Below are positions 1-6,115 of a stretch of 64,000 nucleotides of DNA, piece by piece (position 1 is the stretch's first letter; the number at the start of each line of letters is the position of its first letter). Origin of the DNA: Salinigranum halophilum (GTDB taxonomy: Archaea > Halobacteriota > Halobacteria > Halobacteriales > Haloferacaceae). The stretch covers positions 372,001 through 436,000 of the forward strand of contig NZ_SSNL01000003.1 of assembly GCF_007004735.1 (NCBI RefSeq), written 5' to 3'. Position numbers and translations under genes: made by a program. The notes beneath the pieces are model-generated. The model was not told the origin of the DNA. It saw only the letters and a program-made list of their open reading frames with translations, and ran no database searches.

Positions 1-60
1 CGAGTACGTCTCAGTCAGGTCGAACGTCGCTCCCCGTTCCCCGGTCTCCGGGCAGATCAC
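1..60 (-). CDS. N-terminal end of an unidentified protein, cut by the window edge
   Basis: A leftward frame begins at a possible GTG (58-60) and stays open to base 1. It reads as a short acidic peptide starting with a CPETGER-like stretch. Only 20 codons are visible, so no family can be named. The start is uncertain because the frame also continues upstream. It could equally be non-coding. Confidence 0.25.
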   Translation of the reverse strand, partial: MICPETGERGATFDLTETYS

Positions 61-265
61 AGAACGGACCTCACTCTCCGCTCTCGTACGGTTCGTCGAC
101 GGGCACTGTAGTCCGGGTGTCCCCGACCAGCGGCCGACGTGACGGCCGGCGAACGCTGTTCGACGCGCCGACCGAACGGGAGGACGTCGAGACTAACAGA
201 GTCGGAAGCTCCGATTCAGCGCGCTCGGACGTGACTGCCGCTCGGTGAGTGAGTTCGCGAGAAGA

Positions 266-336
266 GCCTAGGCCGGGATTTGAACCCGGGCTCTCGTCCT
301 TACCAAGGACGCGCTTTACCGCTAAGCTACCCAGGC
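266..336 (-). tRNA. tRNA-Thr (anticodon GGT)
   Basis: On the minus strand this folds as a full cloverleaf of 71 nt. The acceptor stem GCCTGGG pairs with CCTAGGC (one G-U). The anticodon stem CGTCC/GGACG encloses loop TTGGTAA with anticodon GGT. The T arm is CCGGG-TTCAAAT-CCCGG. CCA is not encoded. Intact, with no inserted element. Confidence 0.93.
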
Positions 337-406
337 GCATTACCGCGTAAGCCGGATTCGTCTTTAGGCGTTTCGATACGTCGGCGCCGTGTCTCGGTGT
401 CGCACT

Positions 407-1099
407 CTACGGGTCGGTCGCCGACGACGGGACGCGGTCGCACCCGTCCTCCGGCGCCACGAGTGCGGCGAGTCTGTCGACGGTGGTCTCGTCGAGCACG
501 GCCGCCGCCGGGGGGAGTCGGCCGTCGCCGTCGACCCGTCGCGCGAGCCCCTCCGCGTGGTCGACGAGCGCGGGCGAGGCCTCGGCGTCGACGGCTGTCG
601 CGCCGGCGATGCACGCGAGGACGAACACCGACTCCTCGAGCGTGCGGTCGAGCGCTGCGGTGTCGGCGCCGGCCTGTCGCCGGCGCGTCTGGTTCCGGCC
701 GAACACCCGGACCGTCTCGACGGCGTGGTCGGCGGCGTCGGTGCGGGCGAGCAGGTAGAAGCCGCGCGAGACCAGGACGGATGCGGCGAGCATGTCGAGG
801 TCGGCGTCGATGTCTCCCTCCTCGTCGGCGGTCTTCCACGGTTCGTCGTGCGCGAGCGTGCGCGTCAGGCGAAGGCCCTCGTAGATGAGTTGCACTCCAG
901 CGACCCGTTCCGAGAGGGCGTCAGTCTCGACGTCGACTCCGACCCGTCGGCCGAGCGCCCGGGCGCAGAGCAGCGAGAACACGGCCGGAGCCATCGACGC
1001 GTCGTCCAGTCTGTCGTAGAGTGCGTCGCGGAGACGTGGCGGTTCGATATCGGCCAGTGCCTCACGCGCGGCATCGCGGGCCCGCGCGGCATCGTCCAT
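407..1099 (-). CDS. Conserved haloarchaeal all-helical protein (DUF7114-like)
   Basis: A 230-aa, Ala/Asp/Arg-rich, mostly helical protein with no signal peptide or membrane segment. Its length and N-terminal pattern resemble the haloarchaea-specific DUF7114 family, whose function is unknown; this assignment is from memory of the family. The all-helical pattern is loosely reminiscent of polyprenyl-synthase-like folds, but no DDxxD motif is visible, so no enzyme activity is proposed. It is divergent from the enoyl-CoA hydratase gene, with 60 bp between the two starts that must hold both promoters. Confidence 0.7.
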   Translation of the reverse strand: MDDAARARDAAREALADIEPPRLRDALYDRLDDASMAPAVFSLLCARALGRRVGVDVETDALSERVAGVQLIYEGLRLTRTLAHDEPWKTADEEGDIDADLDMLAASVLVSRGFYLLARTDAADHAVETVRVFGRNQTRRRQAGADTAALDRTLEESVFVLACIAGATAVDAEASPALVDHAEGLARRVDGDGRLPPAAAVLDETTVDRLAALVAPEDGCDRVPSSATDP

Positions 1100-1159
1100 C
1101 GTGGCGAACTAGCGACGGCAGAGCCAAAGACCTTTGGAAAGTGGGCGACACCGGAGGAC

Positions 1160-1855
1160 ATGATTCGAACGACGACCGAAGACGACGTCCGAATCGTCAC
1201 GCTCGACCGCCCCGCCCGTCGGAACGCGCTTCGCCCTCCCGACCTCGACGCGCTCGAGTCGGCTGTCGTCGACGCCGACGAACCGGTCGTCTACCTCCAC
1301 GGCGCCGGCTCGAGTTTCTGTGCGGGGGCGGACTTCGACGCCGTCGCTGCACTCGACGACCCCGAAGCGTTCGCCCGCCAGGGTCAGCGCGTCGCGCGCG
1401 TCCTTGAGGAGAGCGATTCGGTCGTCGTCGCCGGTATCGACGGGCCGGCCCGCGGCGGAGGCGTCGAACTCGCACTCGCCTGTGACCTCCGAGTGGCGAC
1501 CCCCGAGGCCACTCTCGGCGAACCCGGCGTCCGCTTCGGCCTGTTCGGTGCGTGGGGTGGGACCGTCCGACTCCCTCGCATCGTCGGAGAGGGGGCAGCC
1601 CTCGACTTCTCGCTCTCCGGACGCGTTGTCGACGCCGACGAAGCCCTCCGAATGGGACTCGTCTCCCGCGTCGTCGCCGACCCTCGCGTCGTCGCGACCG
1701 ACCTCGCCGATGGGGCACACGACGCACTCGCCGTCGTCAAGCGTCGGGTCCGTGCCCGGGAGGACCGGTCGACACAGGAGCGAGCCGAGGCCGCGGCGTT
1801 CGCGAGGCTCCACCGCGCACACGCCGACGACATCGCCGCGTCGCGAGCGGAGTGA
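1160..1855 (+). CDS. Enoyl-CoA hydratase/isomerase family protein
   Basis: A 231-aa crotonase-fold enzyme, cytosolic, probably acting on acyl-CoA in fatty-acid or amino-acid breakdown. The oxyanion-hole segments are visible: CAGADF at residues 54-59 and the Gly-rich GPARGGGVELA at about 95-105, followed by the ACDLR motif. The later EATLGEPGVRFG segment is also typical. It is somewhat shorter than the usual 255-260 aa, mainly at the C-terminus, so the substrate cannot be predicted. The ATG at 1160 is chosen because the family's N-terminal beta strand (RIVTLDRP) begins just after it. The frame stays open upstream but that stretch is not protein-like. Confidence 0.9.
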   Translation: MIRTTTEDDVRIVTLDRPARRNALRPPDLDALESAVVDADEPVVYLHGAGSSFCAGADFDAVAALDDPEAFARQGQRVARVLEESDSVVVAGIDGPARGGGVELALACDLRVATPEATLGEPGVRFGLFGAWGGTVRLPRIVGEGAALDFSLSGRVVDADEALRMGLVSRVVADPRVVATDLADGAHDALAVVKRRVRAREDRSTQERAEAAAFARLHRAHADDIAASRAE

Positions 1856-2245
1856 CACGCCGAGCCGCCGTTAGCCGCTGCGCCGACTGACTCGGTCTGC
1901 ACGACTGCCCGCACTGCTCGGCGGGTCGCCAGCAGGGGACGGTGTCGCGGCCACATCGCCTCCCACGGGCCTCGGGGCGGTCCACACCCGCGGGACGATG
2001 GGGCTGGTCGTCCTCGGTGACGGCGTCGAACTCTCGCAGGACTGGTAGTAGCCGCAGGCGAACGCCTTCCACTCCGAGGGGCCGACCTCTCGGGACGCCG
2101 ACCCGCCGTACGCGGTCTCTGTCACGGTGAACGGCGGAACCGGTCGACCCCGCGACGGACGTCCCTCGGGGTCCGTCAGGGACCCAGAACGCCGGGACGC
2201 AGGGTGGCAGCGTCCGAACCGTCGTCGAGGAGGCGTGACCGCCGT
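1856..2245. other. Intergenic stretch without a secure gene
   Basis: About 390 bp between the crotonase stop and the nadE stop. A leftward 84-codon frame (1871-2125) exists, but its composition is Ser/Pro/Thr/Arg-rich like a shadow frame of GC-rich DNA, and it has no recognisable motif. I see no tRNA or strong hairpin. Confidence 0.5.
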
Positions 2246-3076
2246 TCAAAAACGCGGTTCGGGAGCGGGGGGCATCTGCCGCTTGTGCGCGCTCCGTTCG
2301 TAGAGGTCGACGACGCGGTCGACCTGCGTCGGTTCGACGTCGAGTTCGCGGACCGTCGCCGCCTTCGACAGCGGCCCGTCGACGTGGAGCGCGAGGATGG
2401 CGTCGAGCGTGTCGTAGCCGAGACCCATCTCCTCCTCGTCGGTCTGCCCGAGCCACATCTCGGCCGACGGCGTCTTCATCACGAGGTCGCTCGGCATTCC
2501 GAGCGCCGCAGCGAGTTGGCGAACCTGCTGTTTGTAGAGGTTCCCGATGGGGTTGCAGTCGACTGCCTGGTCGCCGTACTTCGTGAAGTACCCCGTCAGC
2601 GCCTCGCTTCTGTTTCCGGTTCCCAGGACGAGCTTCTCCTCGTGGTTGGCGACGAAGTAGTTCAACACCCCGCGGAGGCGAACCCGGACGTTGCCGGTTG
2701 CCATCCGGTCTTCGGTCGCGTCGGGGTACGCCTCGAAGACGGCGTCGGCGATGGGGTTGATATCGACGACGTCGTACTCGACTCCCAGCATCTCGGCGAC
2801 GCGCTCGGCGTCGCTCATGTTCTCGTCCGTGTTCACCTCGCTCGGCATCACGAGGCCGTGCACCGCGTCGGCCCCGAGCGCCTCGACGGCGATGGCGGCC
2901 GTCGCCGTCGAGTCGATGCCGCCCGAGAGGCCGATGACGGCCCCGTCGGCCCCGGCGTCCTCGACGACGCCCCGGATGAACGAGACGATGTGGTCGCGTG
3001 TCGCTTCGAGTTCCGCGTCGGAGAGTCGCAGGTCGAGCGGTGCGCTGTCGTGGAGAACCGACGTGTCCTGACTCAT
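2246..3076 (-). CDS. nadE: NAD+ synthetase
   Basis: A 276-aa cytosolic enzyme that amidates nicotinic acid adenine dinucleotide to NAD+, the last step of NAD synthesis. It has the N-type ATP pyrophosphatase P-loop SGGIDS at residues 51-56, the downstream MPSEVNT segment, and the deamido-NAD-binding stretch LVLGTGNRSEALTGYFTKYGD. There is no N-terminal glutaminase domain, so it is the ammonia-using form. The ATG at 3076 starts MSQDTSV. In-frame upstream codons lack conserved residues. It is the last intact host gene before the integrated element; its start is about 150 bp from the tRNA-Gly remnant. Confidence 0.95.
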   Translation of the reverse strand: MSQDTSVLHDSAPLDLRLSDAELEATRDHIVSFIRGVVEDAGADGAVIGLSGGIDSTATAAIAVEALGADAVHGLVMPSEVNTDENMSDAERVAEMLGVEYDVVDINPIADAVFEAYPDATEDRMATGNVRVRLRGVLNYFVANHEEKLVLGTGNRSEALTGYFTKYGDQAVDCNPIGNLYKQQVRQLAAALGMPSDLVMKTPSAEMWLGQTDEEEMGLGYDTLDAILALHVDGPLSKAATVRELDVEPTQVDRVVDLYERSAHKRQMPPAPEPRF

Positions 3077-3200
3077 CGTCCGCCGATAACGGTGCGGGTG
3101 ACTAATAGCCACGTCCTTTCCACACACGGTGGACGAACGTTCGGTTCTGTCCCGCCGGCCCCGTGTCCGTCTGAAGCGCTATTTTCAAGTACGGTGGTCC

Positions 3201-3206
3201 GATATG
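3201..3206 (+). promoter_or_regulatory. Candidate box A of the host tRNA-Gly gene
   Basis: GATATG lies 23-28 bp upstream of the first base of the tRNA-Gly 5' half, the usual archaeal TATA distance. It is a weak match to the consensus. It matters because it is the only candidate promoter seen for both the broken half and the intact tRNA-Gly that follows it. Confidence 0.4.
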
Positions 3207-3228
3207 GAGAGGTGCACACGTGGTGTGA

Positions 3229-3265
3229 GCGCCGTTGGTCCAGTGGTAGGACATTGGCTTCCCAA
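3229..3265 (+). pseudogene. 5' half of the host tRNA-Gly(CCC), broken by the integrated element
   Basis: These 37 nt are the acceptor strand GCGCCGT, D arm, anticodon 5' stem ATTGGC and complete loop TTCCCAA of a tRNA-Gly(CCC). What follows (CATACGCGACAT) cannot pair with the stem, so the gene is cut after the loop. The matching 3' half is at 34407-34447: ATTGGC pairs with GCCAAT and GCGCCGT with ACGGCGC, both perfectly. Joining the halves restores one cloverleaf. Confidence 0.93.
3259..3265 (+). other. attL core (7-bp crossover sequence)
   Basis: TTCCCAA is the longest sequence shared by the two ends of the element at this position (second copy 34407-34413). Flanking bases differ on both sides. 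Seven bases is a typical crossover spacer for tyrosine recombinases, and the spacer equals the anticodon loop. Confidence 0.85.
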
Positions 3266-3302
3266 CATACGCGACATGTAGGCAGATTACCCGCGGCAAC
3301 AT

Positions 3303-3373
3303 GCGCCGGTGGTCCAATGGTAGGACTCGGGCTTCCCAAGCCCGCGGTCCGGGTTCGATTCCCGGCCGGCGCA
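3303..3373 (+). tRNA. tRNA-Gly (anticodon CCC), carried by the element
   Basis: A complete 71-nt cloverleaf: acceptor GCGCCGG/CCGGCGC, anticodon stem CGGGC/GCCCG around loop TTCCCAA (anticodon CCC), T arm CCGGG-TTCGATT-CCCGG, discriminator A, no encoded CCA. A T-run (3375-3379) follows and can end transcription. It differs from the broken host copy in the acceptor, D-loop, anticodon stem and variable region, so it is not a recent duplicate. It lies inside the element and can replace the disrupted gene's function. No separate box A is evident in the 37 bp before it. Confidence 0.93.
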
Positions 3374-3421
3374 CTTTTTCACCTGGTCTCTTGCTTAGCG
3401 AGATCTCATTTTGCAAAATGA

Positions 3422-3763
3422 GTGGACAAACTTTACGCTACGGGTAATGAACAAGCAAACTGGTGTTCATTGCCGGTGACTGATTCGAATCCAAAGACCT
3501 GTGCTGTCTGTACTGACAACCGTGCCACGTTCGAGGAGGGTCTTCCAGTCAACTGGGAGGAACATCTCCGTGAAACACGAGACTGGATACCTGTGGGCAC
3601 GCCTCGTACTCCGCTCTGTTCTGAATGTAAGCCTCAATACGATATTCTCAAAAGCGGCGGCTATGGACCTATATCAGCAGATGACGAAGAGGTTGCTGCG
3701 CTCTTGGAACAGATTTCGACGGAACATATTATCGAGCACTTCTCATTCCCGTCGCGTGAGTGA
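3422..3763 (+). CDS. Small zinc-ribbon protein of unknown function
   Basis: A 113-aa soluble protein. Two Cys pairs (C27-x2-C30 and C66-x2-C69) could bind one zinc, with an acidic linker between them. The start is GTG at 3422; the overlapping ATG at 3418 leads quickly to a stop. It is the first gene inside the left end, read away from attL and converging on the leftward mini-gene operon. No family is recognised. GC content is lower than in host genes, as expected for the element. Confidence 0.6.
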   Translation: MDKLYATGNEQANWCSLPVTDSNPKTCAVCTDNRATFEEGLPVNWEEHLRETRDWIPVGTPRTPLCSECKPQYDILKSGGYGPISADDEEVAALLEQISTEHIIEHFSFPSRE

Positions 3764-3827
3764 GTCTCGCAGTTCTCTCCCTGGGAACGGAGGATTCCCC
3801 ATCTGTTAAAATATGGGAAGTTCGGTC

Positions 3828-3944
3828 TTATACGTCGAGCTTGAGGATCGCCTTGGCCACCGGAGCCGCTGGTAGGTCGGATTCTGCGAGTGCTTGGAGC
3901 TCTCGACGATTGATTTTGACCTTGCGCTTTACGTCATCTTTCAT
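3828..3944 (-). CDS. Micro-protein of 38 residues, last gene of a four-gene operon
   Basis: The frame begins with ATG at 3944, which overlaps the stop of the upstream 54-aa gene (ATGA arrangement), and ends with TAA at 3828-3830. The peptide is basic at its N-terminus (MKDDVKRKVKINRRE) with a helical middle. No motif or family is recognised. Support comes from translational coupling and non-random composition. It could be a small regulator or an unexpressed frame. Confidence 0.5.
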   Translation of the reverse strand: MKDDVKRKVKINRRELQALAESDLPAAPVAKAILKLDV

Positions 3945-4105
3945 CTGTTACCACCCAGTCCAGCGTCGACAGCGGTGTGACCGTACAGGTGCCACGCGAA
4001 GTAGTGGTAGTCCTCGCCCCGCTTCGCCCCACAGAGAGGGCACTCCACCGTGACGAGGTATCGACCCGTGCTTGCTTGTCGATGGCCGATGTCACGAATC
4101 GCCAT
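3941..4105 (-). CDS. 54-residue C2H2-type zinc-finger protein
   Basis: Read from ATG at 4105 to TGA at 3941. It shows ECPLCG (C22, C25) then, 13 residues later, HLYGH (H39, H43), a classical Cys2His2 spacing with aromatic residues between. It overlaps the upstream 68-aa gene by 14 bp and the downstream 38-aa gene by the ATGA junction. Such single-finger proteins are common in haloviruses and are presumed DNA- or protein-binding. Its target is unknown. Confidence 0.65.
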   Translation of the reverse strand: MAIRDIGHRQASTGRYLVTVECPLCGAKRGEDYHYFAWHLYGHTAVDAGLGGNR

Positions 4106-4298
4106 AGGTCTCCTCGACGTATTTCACTTGGTGCGGCGGGTACCGTCTCAATTCCTCGCTGTCTTCGTCGACGATGGCGGCCACCCACCCGTTCTTACAC
4201 ACCCACAGGCGGTAGAACGTGAGCGTGGTACCGTCTTTGGTGACGAGGCGCGGCGTGTCCTCGTTGACCTCTTTTCGGGTGGTTCGCTGGTGGCTCAC
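4092..4298 (-). CDS. Small protein of unknown function (68 aa)
   Basis: Starts with GTG at 4298, whose bases overlap the stop of the RHH/winged-helix gene (GTGA), so the two are translationally coupled. The product is a compact mixed-charge protein with a beta-rich centre (TLTFYRLWVCKNGWVAAIVDED) and no zinc motif or membrane segment. It is the second gene of the leftward operon 4681-3828. No family recognised; perhaps an accessory factor of the upstream DNA-binding protein. Confidence 0.6.
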   Translation of the reverse strand: MSHQRTTRKEVNEDTPRLVTKDGTTLTFYRLWVCKNGWVAAIVDEDSEELRRYPPHQVKYVEETYGDS

Positions 4299-4681
4299 TG
4301 GTGAATCACCTTGTAGGAGACGAACCGCCCAGTCGTATCCGACTGCATCCGGAGATATCCGCGCCTACAGAGCGGCGCGAGGAGGTAGCGACGGACGGAA
4401 CGCTTGTCCATCGAAAATTGCTGAGAAAGCTTCCCCACTAGCACACGGCTATCCATCCATCCGCTCTCTGGGGCCGCCCGCCTGATAGCACGGTACGCCT
4501 GTGCCAGTTCATCGTCGTTGGGAAGTTCGACCTCGTAGTCGTCGTCACTCGGGAGATGTGCCCGAATTGCTTCCCGAATAAACTCCGACTGACTACCCGG
4601 CTGTGCCTCGACTGCCTCTTTGAGCGACGGGGATACTCGCGCAGATAAGACAGGCCGCTCATCTTCCAGCGAAAACGTCAC
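4295..4681 (-). CDS. Ribbon-helix-helix plus winged-helix DNA-binding protein
   Basis: A 128-aa protein. Residues 12-47 have the beta-helix-helix pattern of CopG/Arc-type regulators (SARVSPSLKEAVE...SEFIREAIRAHL). Residues about 60-128 look like a winged helix with a recognition helix near RSVRRYLLAPLCRRGYL. Start is GTG at 4681, preceded at good spacing by GGAGG. It heads a leftward operon with three tiny genes. Two 15-bp repeats with internal dyad symmetry lie 50-110 bp upstream and are the best candidate operators, so it may control itself; this is an inference. Confidence 0.7.
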   Translation of the reverse strand: MTFSLEDERPVLSARVSPSLKEAVEAQPGSQSEFIREAIRAHLPSDDDYEVELPNDDELAQAYRAIRRAAPESGWMDSRVLVGKLSQQFSMDKRSVRRYLLAPLCRRGYLRMQSDTTGRFVSYKVIHQ

Positions 4682-4731
4682 ACAAACCTCCGAGTTGTGT
4701 TACAGCTGAAAGCAAGGGGTCGAAATCCTCT

Positions 4732-4790
4732 CGCAGTCTTGCGATTAACCTTCATCCCAACTGGAACCGCCTCCGCGCAGTCTTGCGATT
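4732..4790. promoter_or_regulatory. Two 15-bp direct repeats, candidate operators
   Basis: CGCAGTCTTGCGATT occurs at 4732-4746 and again at 4776-4790. The offset of 44 bp is close to four helical turns, placing both on one DNA face. Each repeat contains a CGCA...TGCG dyad. They sit upstream of the RHH regulator gene. Confidence 0.55.
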
Positions 4791-4866
4791 TTCCGAATCG
4801 GAAGAAAATCACGGTGCGGCGTCGGGGCTCGAAGGGTGCGTTTCGACTGAAAGGTATAGTGTCTAC

Positions 4867-4903
4867 ACACCCCCTCCCCTCCTCCGAGGGTGGGTGGGGG
4901 TGT
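4867..4903. repeat. GC-rich nested inverted repeat
   Basis: Outer arms ACACCCCC (4867-4874) and GGGGGTGT (4896-4903) match perfectly, and an inner hairpin CCCTC-CTCC-GAGGG lies between them. It is placed downstream of the SWIM-protein gene and upstream of the RHH operon, so a transcription stop or an operator are both possible. Of the surrounding non-coding stretch (4682-5060), only this and the 15-bp repeats stand out. Confidence 0.5.
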
Positions 4904-5060
4904 CTGTGATTTCGACTACACTGGGGGACACAACCAAACGAACGATTGACCGAACAAAGGTGTATGCCGACCCGTTCCTGTACCCAGCCGACCAAAGCAA
5001 AGCATTGGCGGGTTCGACATACGTCTCGGCGTTGACCAGGCCGTCGTAAGAAGGTGTCCC

Positions 5061-5468
5061 TCATGGCTTCGCCTCCGGTGGGTGCGTCGCCCCACACACC
5101 GGACAGACCGGCGCAGCGTCGAGACCGTCAGCGGCGTGGTGAACCGTAACCGTACCGTGGCGCTCGGCCATCCTGATTCCCCACAGATGGGCACACTCGT
5201 CGTCGTGGAACTGCCAGCCTTTGCACGAGCATCGACCAAACCGCGCTAACTCGCCTTGCCAATCGTCGACGAAGTACTCGACGACGTGTTCGTGTCGCTC
5301 ATCAACGGAGCAGTCGGTAATCGCCACCGTATAGTGGTACTCCCCGATAGGTCGGATGACGACACCGTTGTTCTCGACACGCTGGTACGACGCCGACGGT
5401 TCCTCGGGAACGTCGTAACGGAGTCTCTCGGCGTCTGTGTCGAAGGCGTCGATCCAAGAGCTACTCAT
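5061..5468 (-). CDS. SWIM zinc-finger protein
   Basis: A 135-aa protein with a SWIM motif at residues 80-94: CSCKGW, then C92 and H94 in ECAHLW, matching CxC-x(n)-CxH. A second knuckle CPVCGATH lies at 122-129. SWIM domains bind DNA or proteins in recombination and chromatin proteins; in haloarchaea and their viruses they often occur as small stand-alone proteins of unknown role. The start ATG overlaps the last 8 bp of the upstream RHH/zinc gene, so the two form an operon. Confidence 0.75.
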   Translation of the reverse strand: MSSSWIDAFDTDAERLRYDVPEEPSASYQRVENNGVVIRPIGEYHYTVAITDCSVDERHEHVVEYFVDDWQGELARFGRCSCKGWQFHDDECAHLWGIRMAERHGTVTVHHAADGLDAAPVCPVCGATHPPEAKP

Positions 5469-5694
5469 ATGCTACCGTTGCCTCCCCCTCGCAGTACGGG
5501 CATGTCAAAGTCTCACGCCCACCATACGGAGATGCCTTGAAATAGTCGCCACAGTCGCTCTCGCACGCAAACCACACGAGGTGAGAATGGCGGTAGATAT
5601 CGATTGCTCTCCGTATCGCACCGCTCCGTGTTTCGTCGAGTTGATCGAGCCAGTCCTGTTCTTTGTCAGTCAGATAGACTGTTGGATTCGGCAT
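5461..5694 (-). CDS. RHH-like protein with C-terminal zinc ribbon
   Basis: Starting at ATG 5694, this gives 77 aa: a beta-helix-helix N-terminus (VYLTDKEQDWLDQL...SGAIRRAIDIYR) followed by a Cys4 module (C44-x3-C48 and C65-x2-C68). The open frame runs further upstream, but that part is Pro/Cys-rich and holds a motif repeated elsewhere at DNA level, so I treat it as leader. Probably a DNA-binding regulator, translationally coupled to the SWIM gene. Confidence 0.65.
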   Translation of the reverse strand: MPNPTVYLTDKEQDWLDQLDETRSGAIRRAIDIYRHSHLVWFACESDCGDYFKASPYGGRETLTCPYCEGEATVAYE

Positions 5695-5754
5695 TGGTAT
5701 ATCCGCGACATGGCAACCTCTGTCGGAGTCGTCCGACGTCCGCTGGTTAGGCGG

Positions 5755-5765
5755 TGGTACAGGGT
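5755..5765 (-). repeat. Copy 1 of the recurrent TGGTACAGGGT motif
   Basis: One of four exact 11-bp copies (others at 6012, 7240 and 13697). It lies about 60 bp upstream of the 5694 start, in the presumed leader. Beyond the core it shares a GGTTAG...GCGG flank with the copy at 7240. Confidence 0.55.
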
Positions 5766-5939
5766 TATTGTCGCATACGGTTCCAGCATGGCATGACACT
5801 TGTATGTTAGGGGATATTTCCTAGAATTCTGGGTGTCGAAATATGCCACATTTTGGGTCTCAATTTCCCCAAATGGGCGTCTCGATACCGATTATGAGCT
5901 GTATGGACCAAGACTTAATGTAGCACCCTGATAAGAAAC

Positions 5940-6100
5940 GCATGCAACGCGTGAAACGGCGAGTAACGCGTTGGCCAGCCGAGGATGGTACCCTCGACTT
6001 GGCAAACCCTCTGGTACAGGGTTGGGGCCTTCCGGCCCCTTGCTTCGGGCGTGCAAGCCGTCAGCAACTGTTTGTCTTATGGCATCGTATAAGAATCCCC
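5940..6100. ncRNA. Hairpin-rich region, possible structured RNA
   Basis: This non-coding stretch between the recombinase stop and the 5694 operon holds several local hairpins: CGAGG/CCTCG, ACCCT/AGGGT, a perfect GGGGCC-TTCC-GGCCCC, CTTGC/GCAAG, and CTTAT/ATAAG close to the recombinase end. The density is unusual for this element. It also holds one copy of the TGGTACAGGGT motif (6012-6022) within the AGGGT hairpin. It may be a small RNA on either strand, or a leader and terminator region. No known RNA family is recognised. Confidence 0.35.
6012..6022 (-). repeat. Copy 2 of the recurrent TGGTACAGGGT motif
   Basis: An exact 11-bp copy inside the hairpin-rich region. Unlike the other three it is not just upstream of, or at, a gene start. 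Confidence 0.45.
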
Positions 6101-6115
6101 GTTAAAAGGAGGAAC

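Noticed and set aside
71-340. Leftward 89-codon frame over the tRNA-Thr
   Set aside because: It contains the tRNA gene and has shadow-like composition.
3303-3373. The intact tRNA-Gly as the true left attachment site
   Set aside because: Its anticodon and acceptor stems do not pair with the 3' half at 34407; only the half at 3229-3265 does, perfectly.
4678-5097. Leftward 139-codon frame in the operator region
   Set aside because: It is Cys/Arg/His-rich in no family pattern, runs through the GC-rich hairpin and the direct repeats, and overlaps the start of the RHH gene leader.
5950-6030. Slight resemblance to a small-subunit rRNA helix (agtaac..gttggcc)
   Set aside because: Only about ten bases match and the flanks do not follow rRNA; treated as coincidence.
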